NCBI GenBank assembly: GCA_963739355.1
Contig: CAVUAD010000006.1
Span: forward strand, 124,001 to 188,000
Direction: 5' to 3'
Length of the DNA stretch: 64,000 nucleotides
DNA from: JAWVFM01 sp963739355
GTDB taxonomy: Bacteria > Actinomycetota > Thermoleophilia > Solirubrobacterales > 70-9
Shown: positions 34,295 to 42,910 of the stretch, in pieces
How positions within the stretch are numbered: the stretch's first letter is position 1
How the letters are laid out: the number at the start of each line of letters is the position of its first letter
Position numbers and translations under genes: made by a program
Notes under the pieces: model-generated
Told to the model about the DNA's origin: nothing
Database searches by the model: none
The model's input: the letters and a program-made list of their open reading frames with translations, nothing else

Positions 34295-35833
34295 TCACCT
34301 CCCGCCGAGGCTCCGCAGCATGAGGTCGCCGTGATCGGCGCGGGGCTGAGCGGCCTCGGGATGGGGATCGCGCTCCGCCGGGCGGGGATCGAGGACTTCG
34401 TGATCCTCGAGCGCGCCGGCGACGTCGGCGGCACGTGGCGCGACAACACCTACCCCGGCGTGGGTGTCGACATCCCCGCGCAGGCCTACCAGTTCTCCTT
34501 CGAGCTGAACCCCGACTGGTCCGGCGTCTTCGCACGGGGCGACGAGGTCCAGGCCTACGTGCGGCGCACCACGGACCGCTACGGCGTCCGGCCGCACATC
34601 CGCTTCAACGCCAACGTCCGCGAGCGCGCCTGGGACGCGGAGAACCGGCTCTGGCGCCTGCGACTGGAGGACGACGAGGTCACGGCGCGCTACGTGGTGG
34701 GCGCGATCGGCCCGTTCGTGGAGCCGAAGGCGCCCGAGATCAGGGGCCTCGAGAGCTTCCGGGGGAAGGTCCTCGAGTCCGCGCGCTGGGACCACGAGTA
34801 CGACCTCGCCGGCAAGAGCGTCGCGATCGTCGGCACCGGAGCCAGCGCGGTCCAGATCATCCCGAAGGTCGCGCGCGAGGTCGAGCGCCTCGACGTCTAC
34901 CAGCGCACCCCGATCTGGGTCGCACCCAAGTTCAATCCGCGCACGCCGGACGTCGCCAAGAGGCTCTACCGGCGCCTCCCCGCCGTGCAGCAAGTCGTCC
35001 GGCGCGTCGCGACCGCCGCGACCGAGGTGATCGTGGTGTTCATGGTGATCAACCACCGGCGCCTGCCGTTCATCGCGCGCGGCCTCCAGCGCTCACTGCG
35101 AAACGGCTGGTACCGCTCCCAGGTCCCCGACCCGGAGCTCCGCCGCAAGCTCACCCCCTCCTACGGGTTCGGCTGCAAGCGGCCTGCGGTCTCGAACACG
35201 TATCTGCGGACGTTCACCCGGGAGAACGTGGAGCTCGTGACGGCGCCGATCGAGCGCGTCACGGAATCCGGCGTGGTCGACACGGAGGGCCGCGAACGCG
35301 AGGTCGACGCGCTCATCCTGGCGACCGGCTTCCGCCTGGCGAGCGACCCCGAGGTCTACCGTCACACGCCCATTCGCGGTCGCGACGGCTTCGACCTGGC
35401 GGAGTCCTACGAGGCCGACCGCCTCTCCTCCTACGAGGGCATCAGCCTTCCGAAGCTGCCCAACCACTTCATGATGTTCGGCCCCTACGGGTGGACCGGC
35501 GGCACGTGGCACCAGCTGGTCGAGACCACGAGCGCCCATGTCGTGCGCGTCATCGAGGAGGCGCATCGCCGCGAGGCGACCGAGGTCGAGGTGACCCAGG
35601 AGGCGACCGATCGCTGGACCGACTTCGTGCGCGCTCGCCTCGAGCACTCGCTCTGGCAGACGAACAACTGCGGCCCGGCGAACAGCTACTACTTCGACCA
35701 CCACGGCGACACGCCGTTCCTGCGGCCCACCTCCGCGGCGCAGGCGAAGCACGCGAGCCGGACCTTCCCGCTGTCGGACTACACCTTCACCGGCGCGCGG
35801 GTCCCGGCGGCCGCCGCCGCGGCCGCCGCCTGA
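34283..35833 (+). CDS. Flavin-containing monooxygenase, Baeyer-Villiger-like
   Basis: 516 residues. Two Rossmann motifs, VIGAGLSGLGMG (FAD) and VGTGASAVQIIP (NADPH), frame the substrate core. NTYPGVGVDIPAQAYQFSFE and NTYLRTFTRENVEL are typical of type I Baeyer-Villiger enzymes. The fingerprint FxGxxxHxxxW(P/D) reads FRGKVLESARWD (34757-34792), with Glu in place of His. It could oxygenate ketones, or it may belong to a related FMO class. It probably works with the divergent P450 on the same hydrophobic substrate. Confidence 0.9.
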   Translation: MSRLSPPAEAPQHEVAVIGAGLSGLGMGIALRRAGIEDFVILERAGDVGGTWRDNTYPGVGVDIPAQAYQFSFELNPDWSGVFARGDEVQAYVRRTTDRYGVRPHIRFNANVRERAWDAENRLWRLRLEDDEVTARYVVGAIGPFVEPKAPEIRGLESFRGKVLESARWDHEYDLAGKSVAIVGTGASAVQIIPKVAREVERLDVYQRTPIWVAPKFNPRTPDVAKRLYRRLPAVQQVVRRVATAATEVIVVFMVINHRRLPFIARGLQRSLRNGWYRSQVPDPELRRKLTPSYGFGCKRPAVSNTYLRTFTRENVELVTAPIERVTESGVVDTEGREREVDALILATGFRLASDPEVYRHTPIRGRDGFDLAESYEADRLSSYEGISLPKLPNHFMMFGPYGWTGGTWHQLVETTSAHVVRVIEEAHRREATEVEVTQEATDRWTDFVRARLEHSLWQTNNCGPANSYYFDHHGDTPFLRPTSAAQAKHASRTFPLSDYTFTGARVPAAAAAAAA

Positions 35834-35859
35834 CCGGCTCCGGCTCGCGGCCTCGCGCC

Positions 35860-35865
35860 TATCAT
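35860..35865 (+). promoter_or_regulatory. -10 box of a leaderless promoter for the GH84 gene
   Basis: TATCAT ends 7 nt before the ATG at 35873, in the 39-bp gap after the monooxygenase gene. Confidence 0.55.
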
Positions 35866-35872
35866 CGCCGCG

Positions 35873-37648
35873 ATGCGTGGACGTCTCCTGGCGGGCGCGA
35901 TCGCGGCGCTTGCGGTAGTTGCGGCGCTTCCCACGGGCGCCCTCGCGGCCGGCGGACTCCGCTGGCGCGGCATCGTGGAGGGCGCATACGGACCAAGCTG
36001 GACCCACGCGGAGCGCATACGGGTGCTGCGCTGGATGCCCTCCCACGGCTTCAACGCCTACGTCCACGCGCCGAAGGACGACGCCCACCAGCGCACGAAC
36101 TGGCGAGATCCGTACCCGGGGGCGGAGCAGGCAGCGTTCGACCGCGAGATCCGGCTCGCGAGGCGGCTGGGCGTGCAGTGGATCCCCAACCTCAGCCCGG
36201 CGCAGGCGGAGATCCCGACGCCCTCGCTGCCAAACCGGCCACCCAGCCGGGATCTCTGCTTCTCCTGCCCAACCGACCTTCAGGTGGTCGTCGACAGGCT
36301 CAGGCCCTTCATCCGAGCGGGCTCGCGAACCGTGATGATCTCCTTCGACGACGTCACCAAGGTGATGACGCACCCCGAGGACCTCACCCGCTACGGCACG
36401 GGCAGCCGCGCCTTCGGGGAGGCGAACGGCGACTTCCTCACCCGCCTGCTGGCCCGCCTGCGCCAGGCGCACCCCGGCATCCGGCTGCTCACCGTGGGCG
36501 CCGACTACAGCGGCACGGCCGACACCGACTACCTGCGCGGGCTGCGCTCGACGCTGGCGCCGGGAATCGGGGTGATGTGGACCGGGACGAACATTCCCTC
36601 CGAGCACTGGCACCCGGCCGACGCCCGCGCCTACGGGAAGCTCATCGGCCGCCGGCCGCTGGTCTGGGACAACTGGACAGACGACGACACCGCCGGCAAC
36701 GCGACCCCCGCCGGGACTGCCCGCCTCTTCCTCGGTCCCTACATCCGCGAGCCGGCGACGGCCCGCGCGGTCGGCGGCTTCTTCTTCAACGCCGCCAACG
36801 AGGCCGATCTCAACTTCCTGCCCCTGGCCACCGCCGGCACATGGATGGAGCATCCCCGTTCCTACCGGCCGCGCCGCGCCTGGCTCGAGGCGATCCGGGA
36901 GCTGGCGCCGGGGAGCTCGAAGCGCGCTCGCGCCCGCCGCCACTCGCTGCGCGCGTGGGCGGCGGCGAGCTGGTCCAACAAGCTCGACCGCAAGCGCTCC
37001 GATCCCGCCTTTCAGCGGCTCGCGAGCAGCTTCCTCGCCGTCTACCGGAGAGGTGCGCGATGGCCGGGCTCCGCGCGCCGGCTGCTTCGCGAGCTGAACC
37101 TCGTGATCCGCGCTCCAGACCGCCTCCGACGCCTTCGGGACCGCGCGATCGCGGTCGAGGCCGACGGCTTCCTGGGCGCGGGTGTCGACACCGCCCGCGA
37201 CGGCCGCCTCGCCGCGAAGCTCCTCGCCTCCGAGCGACCGGCGCTGCGCGTGAGCGGCGCGAAGGACGGCTACCGCGGCGTCGCCATGCCGCCCGATCCC
37301 GCGGCGGCGGCCGCCCTGCGTCTCCGGCTCACGGTCGCCGACCAGACGGCTCGAGCGTCGAGCGAGTTCATGTACGGCTGGCGAACTCCGCTCGCCTTCG
37401 ACATCCCGCCGTATCCGGTGCCGGACAACGCGATGGACACCTTCGTCGACGCGACCCGCGCCGAGGATGGGAGCTGGGCACCAAGCGGGTCACTCGCCGC
37501 GAGCTCGGTCGACGTGACTCTGGCGGGAAGGCCCGTGGCGCTTGATGCCTCCGGACGGTTTCGCCTTCCCCGCACGGCCTGCGGCAAGGAGCTCGTGGCC
37601 ACGGACGGGGCGGGCGGCACCACGGGCCTCGCCGTCTCCTGCGGCTAG
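35873..37648 (+). CDS. Secreted GH84-family beta-N-acetylglucosaminidase-like glycosidase
   Basis: 591 residues. A signal peptide (GAIAALAVVAALPTGALAAG) is followed by the GH84 TIM barrel: VEGAYGPSWTHAERIRVL, NAYVHAPKDDAHQRTNWRDPYP (two pieces: NAYVHAPKDD and QRTNWRDPYP), and the catalytic Asp pair in VMISFDDVTKVM. Conserved VMWTGTNIPSEHW and LVWDNWTDDD complete the active site. The C-terminal 200 residues are less conserved, partly helical. It should cut terminal GlcNAc from extracellular glycans or peptidoglycan-derived muropeptides. Confidence 0.9.
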   Translation: MRGRLLAGAIAALAVVAALPTGALAAGGLRWRGIVEGAYGPSWTHAERIRVLRWMPSHGFNAYVHAPKDDAHQRTNWRDPYPGAEQAAFDREIRLARRLGVQWIPNLSPAQAEIPTPSLPNRPPSRDLCFSCPTDLQVVVDRLRPFIRAGSRTVMISFDDVTKVMTHPEDLTRYGTGSRAFGEANGDFLTRLLARLRQAHPGIRLLTVGADYSGTADTDYLRGLRSTLAPGIGVMWTGTNIPSEHWHPADARAYGKLIGRRPLVWDNWTDDDTAGNATPAGTARLFLGPYIREPATARAVGGFFFNAANEADLNFLPLATAGTWMEHPRSYRPRRAWLEAIRELAPGSSKRARARRHSLRAWAAASWSNKLDRKRSDPAFQRLASSFLAVYRRGARWPGSARRLLRELNLVIRAPDRLRRLRDRAIAVEADGFLGAGVDTARDGRLAAKLLASERPALRVSGAKDGYRGVAMPPDPAAAAALRLRLTVADQTARASSEFMYGWRTPLAFDIPPYPVPDNAMDTFVDATRAEDGSWAPSGSLAASSVDVTLAGRPVALDASGRFRLPRTACGKELVATDGAGGTTGLAVSCG

Positions 37649-38223
37649 GTCACCCAGGCCCGATCGATACGGCCGGCGATGTCGATGTCGCGGGCAGCGC
37701 GGATGTGGGGCTTGTCGAGCTCACGCGCCACGTAGCGCGCCACGAAGCGGCCGATCTCGCGGTCGACGCCGGCGACCCGCTGCAGGACGGAGGCGCGGAG
37801 CCCCTCTGCCTGGACCGTCACCGTGACGTCGCGCCAGGTCGGCTCGTCGACCTCGATCACGAGGCGCAGCGGCGGAGCCGCCCGCGCGGTCAGCGTCAGG
37901 CCCACCTCGACGTCCACGTGGAAGCGGTGCTTGTCGACGCCGAGGTCGATGAACAGCTCGAAGGTGACCGGGATGAGCAGGCGGAAGGCGACGGCGGCGT
38001 GCCGGACGCGCTGCGCCGAAGCGTCGCCGACGACGCCGGAGGCGCTCACCTGCGCCAGCCGCCCCGGGCCGGCGCCGATCGGCCCGAACTCGATCTCCTC
38101 GCCGGCGAGACCGGTCATCCCGGCGAGGATCCGCTCCTCCGTGACGGCGTGCTCGAAGAAGCCCGTGCCGAACTCGGCGTAGGTGAGGCTGACTTCCTCG
38201 GCAGGCCCCGTCTCTGCCTCCAT
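37645..38223 (-). CDS. Conserved protein of unknown function, beta-rich
   Basis: 192 residues without signal peptide or membrane segment. It is rich in beta strands with alternating hydrophobics (LLIPVTFELFIDLGVD, RFHVDVEVGLTLTARA, WRDVTVTVQAEG) and ends with a basic helix (FVARYVARELDKPHIRAARD). The pattern suggests a lipid-binding or barrel-like fold, but no family is recognised. Its stop overlaps that of the GH84 gene. It is separated by 41 bp from the next gene on the same strand. Confidence 0.65.
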   Translation of the reverse strand: MEAETGPAEEVSLTYAEFGTGFFEHAVTEERILAGMTGLAGEEIEFGPIGAGPGRLAQVSASGVVGDASAQRVRHAAVAFRLLIPVTFELFIDLGVDKHRFHVDVEVGLTLTARAAPPLRLVIEVDEPTWRDVTVTVQAEGLRASVLQRVAGVDREIGRFVARYVARELDKPHIRAARDIDIAGRIDRAWVT

Positions 38224-38264
38224 GGCGGGATTATCCGTCAGCCACCGGCGGTCCACGCCGGTCG

Positions 38265-38762
38265 CTACAGGCCGTTCAGGAAGTCCTGCAGCGTGCCGAG
38301 CGTACCGCCGGCCTGGCCGAGGAGGCTGCCGGCGTTGCGGGCGGCGGCGACCAGTTGGTCGGCGGGCAGGTTGTCCACCAGCGCGTGGAGCCCGGCGGCG
38401 ACGGGCGCGGGGATCGTCCCGTTGCCGCCCGCGTCGTCGATCGCCCGCAGCAGCCCCGCGCGGAGTGCCTCGGCCAGCCTTGGATCGTTCGCGAACGCGT
38501 CGCGGCCGGCGGGCGTCCCGAGCGCCAGCACGAGCGTCTCGCGCGAGGTGTGGAGCTCGCATGCCGCCCCGTCGAGCGCCGAGAGCGTCAGCTGCTGGGT
38601 GAGCTGGTCGACGCCGCCCGGCGTCGTCTCGGCGCGGGGCTGGCATGGATCCGCGGTGGCCGCCGGCGTGTAGGACGAGCCGCCGAGCGCGAGGTAGGCG
38701 ACCACCAGGGTCACCGAGGCCACGCAGGCGGCGAAAACGAGCTGGCGACCGCCCTGCGTCAC
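38265..38762 (-). CDS. Membrane-anchored extracellular protein of unknown function
   Basis: 165 residues. One N-terminal membrane segment (LVFAACVASVTLVVAYLAL) is followed by a mainly helical extracellular part with two Cys (DPCQP and GAACEL) that may form a disulfide. No family is recognised. Its ATG overlaps the stop of the MFS transporter gene, so it is made with the transporter and may be an accessory subunit; that link is inferred from position. Confidence 0.65.
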   Translation of the reverse strand: MTQGGRQLVFAACVASVTLVVAYLALGGSSYTPAATADPCQPRAETTPGGVDQLTQQLTLSALDGAACELHTSRETLVLALGTPAGRDAFANDPRLAEALRAGLLRAIDDAGGNGTIPAPVAAGLHALVDNLPADQLVAAARNAGSLLGQAGGTLGTLQDFLNGL

Positions 38763-40138
38763 AGCTCGGTCCTCTTCGCGAGGCCAATGGGGATGAGCGC
38801 CGCCAGGCCGAACGCGGCGGCGAGCAGGAACGAGTCCGAGAACGCATGCGTCGCGGCCCGGTCCAGCTGGTCCTGGAGGTCCGACTTCAGGGCAAGCTCC
38901 GCGTCGCGCTCCGCGGGGTCGTCGGGAAGCGGCTCGAACGCCGGATCGATGACAGGCACCTTGCCCTTCTCGGCGGTCAGTTGGTCCGCCAGCCGTTGGC
39001 CGAGCGTGATCTTGGTCAGCGCGGGCAGCGGCGCGTCGAGCAGGGCCGCGGTGCCCGCCTGCTCGGCGGCGTCACGCTGCTGCACCAGGTCGCCGGTGAA
39101 GATCGGCGTCATGACGAGCAGCCCGGCAACGACTCCGAGGTGCCGCGACGCGAGCGTGAACCCGCCATGGACGGCCTGCGGCGAGCGCCCCTCGAGGGCG
39201 GTGTGGGTGAGCGCCGAGAGGACGAACGCCAGCCCAGCACCGACGAGGATCTGCGGGATGAAGGTCGCGACGATGATCGCCTTCGGCAACAGCGCGAGCC
39301 CGGCGAGGCCGCCGGACAGCAGGATCGCTCCCGCCATCGCCCGCTCGCGCGGCGTGCCCATGCCGCCCGCGACGCGCCCCGTCGCCAGCGCCGCGAGCGG
39401 GAGCACGGTGACCGCGAGGGCGGCGGTGATCGGCGACCGACGCCAGCCCTCGATGATCAGCAGGACCAGCAGGAAGAGGGCGGCCGCGAGCGCGGCCGAG
39501 ACCAGTGCCAGGGCGACGTTGGCGGCGACGTGGGGCCGGTAGGCGGTGCGCTCCGCGGGCGCCGGCGCCTCGGGCTTGCGCCGCACCCGGGCGACGAGCG
39601 GCACCGCGACGGCGATCGCGACCGGCACCTGCACGAGGAAGATCGACTGCCAGGAGACGAGCTGGGTCAGGACGCCGCCCATCGCCGGGCCGATCGCGGC
39701 GCCGGCCGCCCCCGCGGCCGCCCACACCGAAACCGCGCGCCGCTCAGAGCCGAGCGCCAGCGGCAGCAGCTCCAGCGCGCCGGTGACGGCCACGGCGCCG
39801 CCGGCGGCCTGCACGCAGCGCGCCGCGATGAGCGGGGCCAGCGACCCGGAGAGGCCACAGCCCAGGCTGCCAAGAACGAAGACAGCGAGCCCGGCGAGCG
39901 TCGTTCGGGCGGGCCCCCAGCGCCGGGCCGCCAGGGCACCCGGTACGGCAACGGAGGCCAGGACGATGTTGAACGCGATCAGCACCCAGATCACCGCGTT
40001 GACGGAGACGCCGAAGTCGCGATAGATCTCCGGGAGAGCGAGGACCACGATCGACGCGTCGGCAAGGACCAACCCCACCGCGGTGCCGAGAGCCACGCGG
40101 AGACCGGGCCCAGGAGCTGATCCGCCGGGGTCTGGCAT
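38759..40138 (-). CDS. MFS drug/metabolite efflux transporter
   Basis: 459 residues with about twelve membrane helices. The cytoplasmic loop RRWGPARTTLAGLAVFVLGS and motif C-like GPAMGGVLTQLVSW mark the DHA/EmrB-type drug:H+ antiporters. A long periplasmic loop of about 90 residues (QQRDAAEQAGTAALLDAPLP through DQLDRAATHAF) sits before the last helix. ATG 40138 is chosen; two GTG codons lie just before it. It is divergent from the second P450 gene, so it may export that enzyme's product or substrate. Confidence 0.9.
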   Translation of the reverse strand: MPDPGGSAPGPGLRVALGTAVGLVLADASIVVLALPEIYRDFGVSVNAVIWVLIAFNIVLASVAVPGALAARRWGPARTTLAGLAVFVLGSLGCGLSGSLAPLIAARCVQAAGGAVAVTGALELLPLALGSERRAVSVWAAAGAAGAAIGPAMGGVLTQLVSWQSIFLVQVPVAIAVAVPLVARVRRKPEAPAPAERTAYRPHVAANVALALVSAALAAALFLLVLLIIEGWRRSPITAALAVTVLPLAALATGRVAGGMGTPRERAMAGAILLSGGLAGLALLPKAIIVATFIPQILVGAGLAFVLSALTHTALEGRSPQAVHGGFTLASRHLGVVAGLLVMTPIFTGDLVQQRDAAEQAGTAALLDAPLPALTKITLGQRLADQLTAEKGKVPVIDPAFEPLPDDPAERDAELALKSDLQDQLDRAATHAFSDSFLLAAAFGLAALIPIGLAKRTEL

Positions 40139-40170
40139 CACCGCCACCACATATACCGCACACTTCGAGG

Positions 40171-41526
40171 ATCACCACGGAGGCCGAAACCGCGCCCGCC
40201 GTCGTCACGGCTCCCCCCAGGGCCCTCCCCCCCGGCCCGCGGGCGCCCGCGGTCGTCAACACCGCGCGCTTCCTGCGCCGCCCGCTCGAGACGCTGCTCG
40301 GCTGGCACCGGCGGTACGGCGACTACTTCACGGTCCGGCACCTGATGTTCGGCACCGGCGTCTACGTCGCCGACCCGGACGCGATCCGCGACCTGATGAC
40401 CGGCGACCAGTCCGACCTGCACGCCGGCGAGGCGAACGAGCCCCTCTCTCCCGTGCTCGGCCCGAGCTCGGTTCTCATCCTCGACGGGGAGGAGCACATG
40501 CGCCAGCGCAAGCTCCTGCTGCCGCCGTTCCAGGGATCTGCCGTCAACGCCTTCCGCGAGGTGATCCGCGACGTCGCCGGCGCCGAGGTCGCGCGCTGGC
40601 GTACGGGCGACGAGTTCCCGGTGCGCGAGCGAATGCGCGCGCTCACCTTCGAGGTGATCTGCCGCGCGGTCTTCGGCGTCACGGAGCCCGAGCGGATCGA
40701 GCGTCTGCGCAGCGCAATCGGTCCAGTGATGGACACCGGCTCGGCCGTCCTGTTCCTCGCCGGATCGGTTCGCTTCGACCTCGGCCCCCTCAGCCCGTGG
40801 GGTCGCCTGCGCCGCAGGCTCGAGCGCGTCGACGCGCTCCTCTACGAGGAGATCGCTCGGCGGCGCTCCGAGAGCGACCTCGAATCCCGCACCGACGTTC
40901 TCTCGATCCTCCTGCGCGCCCGCGACGAGGATGGCCGGGCGATGACCGACGCCGAGCTGCGCGACGAGCTCATGACGATGCTCGCGGCGGGGCACGAGAC
41001 GACCGCGACAGCGCTGGCCTTCGCCTTCGAGCTCCTGCTCCGCAACCCCGAGACGCTGTCGCGTCTGTGCGAGGAGCTCGCTGCGGGCGACGACGCCTAC
41101 CTCAAGGCGGTCGTCACCGAGAGCCTGCGCATCCGGCCCGTCATCGACGGCAACGAGCGCACGCTCACGAAGCCTCGCGTCGTCGGCGACTGGGAGCTGC
41201 CGGCCGGCATCCGCGTCTATCCCGCGATCGTGCTGGTCCAGCGTCGCGAGGACCTCTTTCCCGAGGCGGACCGCTTCCGCCCCGAGCGCTTCCTCGACGG
41301 CGCTCCCGAGGCCTACACCTGGCTGCCGTTCGGCGGGGGCATACGCCGGTGCATCGGCGCCGCGCTGGCGCAGGCGGAGATGGCCGAGGTGATCCGCGTC
41401 GTCGTCCAGAGCGCCGAGCTCCGGCCCGTCCGCCCGCACCCGGACCCGGTCGTGATCAGGGGAATCACGCTGGCGCCTCGCCACGGGACGCCGGTGCGGG
41501 TCATGCGTGCCGGGCAAGCGGCTTAG
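40171..41526 (+). CDS. Cytochrome P450, second copy; start codon not canonical
   Basis: About 451 residues. It has AGHETTATAL (I-helix), ESLRIRP (ExxR) and FGGGIRRCIGAALAQ (heme Cys), all intact. The N-terminus PPRALPPGPRAPAVV with LRRPLETLLGWHRRYGDYF is typical, so the start must lie before 40225. No ATG, GTG or TTG exists in frame between 40141 and 40345. ATC at 40171 (ITTEAETAP), 13 bases past TATACC, is the best candidate; CTG 40132 would overlap the MFS start. It is divergent from the MFS exporter. It is clearly different in sequence from the P450 at 32831. Confidence 0.88.
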   Translation: MTTEAETAPAVVTAPPRALPPGPRAPAVVNTARFLRRPLETLLGWHRRYGDYFTVRHLMFGTGVYVADPDAIRDLMTGDQSDLHAGEANEPLSPVLGPSSVLILDGEEHMRQRKLLLPPFQGSAVNAFREVIRDVAGAEVARWRTGDEFPVRERMRALTFEVICRAVFGVTEPERIERLRSAIGPVMDTGSAVLFLAGSVRFDLGPLSPWGRLRRRLERVDALLYEEIARRRSESDLESRTDVLSILLRARDEDGRAMTDAELRDELMTMLAAGHETTATALAFAFELLLRNPETLSRLCEELAAGDDAYLKAVVTESLRIRPVIDGNERTLTKPRVVGDWELPAGIRVYPAIVLVQRREDLFPEADRFRPERFLDGAPEAYTWLPFGGGIRRCIGAALAQAEMAEVIRVVVQSAELRPVRPHPDPVVIRGITLAPRHGTPVRVMRAGQAA

Positions 41527-41579
41527 CGCCGGCGGGTAGAGCTCGCTGCACGGCGCGGACCGCAAGGCGGGCGTCAGAA

Positions 41580-41928
41580 CCTGGACATCGACGGCGTCGT
41601 CCGCGGCCGCGGCTGTCCCTCAAGGTCGCCTTCTGGCTCTCGGACGTGTCCGAGCCCGGGCGCGGCAACATCCTCGTGCTTCCGGGCAGCTGCGAGGGGG
41701 GTCACGCGCAAGGCGATCTTCGTCGGTTACACGTTCCGCTGGATCCGTCCCCGCGACGACCTCGGGATCGACCGGGACAACGCTCGACTCTCGCCGATCC
41801 GCGCCCAGCTCGTCGGCGGTGCCGGCGACAACCACGCCCATTGGGGCCTCGGTGTCGATCCTGCTCCGCTACGCGCGGCGCTCGCAGCGCGCGGAGCGCT
41901 CGACCCGGCGGTCTCAAGGCACCGCTGA
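41580..41928 (+). pseudogene. Remnant of a phytanoyl-CoA dioxygenase (PhyH) gene
   Basis: One frame reads LKVAFWLSDVSEPGRGNILVLPGS, the PhyH strand with the conserved PGS turn (pieces LKVAFWLSDVSEPGRG and NILVLPGS). The next frame continues with AIFVGYTFRWIRPRDD and ends at TGA 41926-41928. The upstream half with the HxD iron ligands is missing and there is a +1/-1 shift near 41690. This fills most of the 475-bp gap between the P450 and AroE-like genes. Confidence 0.75.
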
Positions 41929-42001
41929 GGGTGGGTTCGTCCAGCGGCGATCGCGATCGACGGCGCGATCATGGTTTCGTTGCTGCTCTCCGACGGCTCC
42001 G

Positions 42002-42910
42002 CTAAGGGAGCCCGGCTTCAGCCTGGCGGCCTTCGACGGGCCGGATGCTCGCCGCCGCCGCGGCGAAGCGCTCGCCGAGCTGGGCATCGTCGGGAAGGGC
42101 GAGGACGGCGCCAAGCGCGGCCGCCCACCCGTGGCAGAAGAGCCGCCAGCCGTCGTGGACCTGGAGCTGCCGGGCCTTCGCCTGCGAGCGCGCGCGATGG
42201 AGGAAGCCAAGCTCGCCGCGGTAGTTCAGCTCCCAGACGACCGCGCCGGTTGGGAAGCTCGCCCGCTTGCTGATCGGGGACCCGGGCCGGTCCTTGCCCA
42301 TCCCGGTGGCGTTGACGATGAGCGAGCCCGGCGGGGCCGCGGCGATCAGCTCGTCCCACGGCCCATCCCCGAGCCTCGTGACCACCGGCTGTCGCGAGAG
42401 GCGAGCGAGTTGCGTGAGGGCGGCCTGGGAGCGATCCGCGCACACGAACCGAACCGGCTCGCGTGTCGCGGAGAGGTGGTGCATGAGCGCGCGGCCGGTG
42501 CCGCCTGCTCCCAGGCAGATGACGTCGCCCTGGCTCCGGGGCCAGATGGCGTCGACGACGCGTCCGACCGAAACCGGGTCGCGCGCGTAGCCGTGAAGTC
42601 CCCGCCCCGTGCGGCGGACCGCGTTGACCTCCTCGCAGGCGAGGGCCGTCTGATCCAGCTCGGCAAACAGGTCTCGGCCCGCACGGAAGAGGCCGACCTT
42701 GTGCACGCTCACGACCGCCCCGGCCGCCCCGCGGTCGCCCATCAACTCGCGGAGCAGCTCGACGTAGCGGGCATCGGGCGAGTCCGGCTCCAGGTCGACA
42801 CCGCGCACGCGGTGCCGCGACGGCAGGAGCTCCTGCCAGAGGGGCATGGCGCGATGCACGAGCGAGCCGGCGGTCTTGACGCCCACGAACCAGACGTCGG
42901 AGCCGGCCAT
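42002..42910 (-). CDS. Shikimate-dehydrogenase-like (AroE-family) oxidoreductase
   Basis: 302 residues. The N-terminal half has VVSVHKVGLFRAG, keeping the catalytic Lys, and EEVNAVRR then GYARDPVSVG, where AroE normally has GxNTD; the Asp is kept but Asn-Thr is lost. The NAD(P) loop ICLGAGGTGRALMHHL and VNATGMGKDRPGSP are conserved. It is therefore an AroE-family enzyme that probably acts on another cyclic or sugar-like substrate. It is the last gene of the sugar operon, with ATG directly abutting the Gfo/Idh stop. Confidence 0.82.
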   Translation of the reverse strand: MAGSDVWFVGVKTAGSLVHRAMPLWQELLPSRHRVRGVDLEPDSPDARYVELLRELMGDRGAAGAVVSVHKVGLFRAGRDLFAELDQTALACEEVNAVRRTGRGLHGYARDPVSVGRVVDAIWPRSQGDVICLGAGGTGRALMHHLSATREPVRFVCADRSQAALTQLARLSRQPVVTRLGDGPWDELIAAAPPGSLIVNATGMGKDRPGSPISKRASFPTGAVVWELNYRGELGFLHRARSQAKARQLQVHDGWRLFCHGWAAALGAVLALPDDAQLGERFAAAAASIRPVEGRQAEAGLP

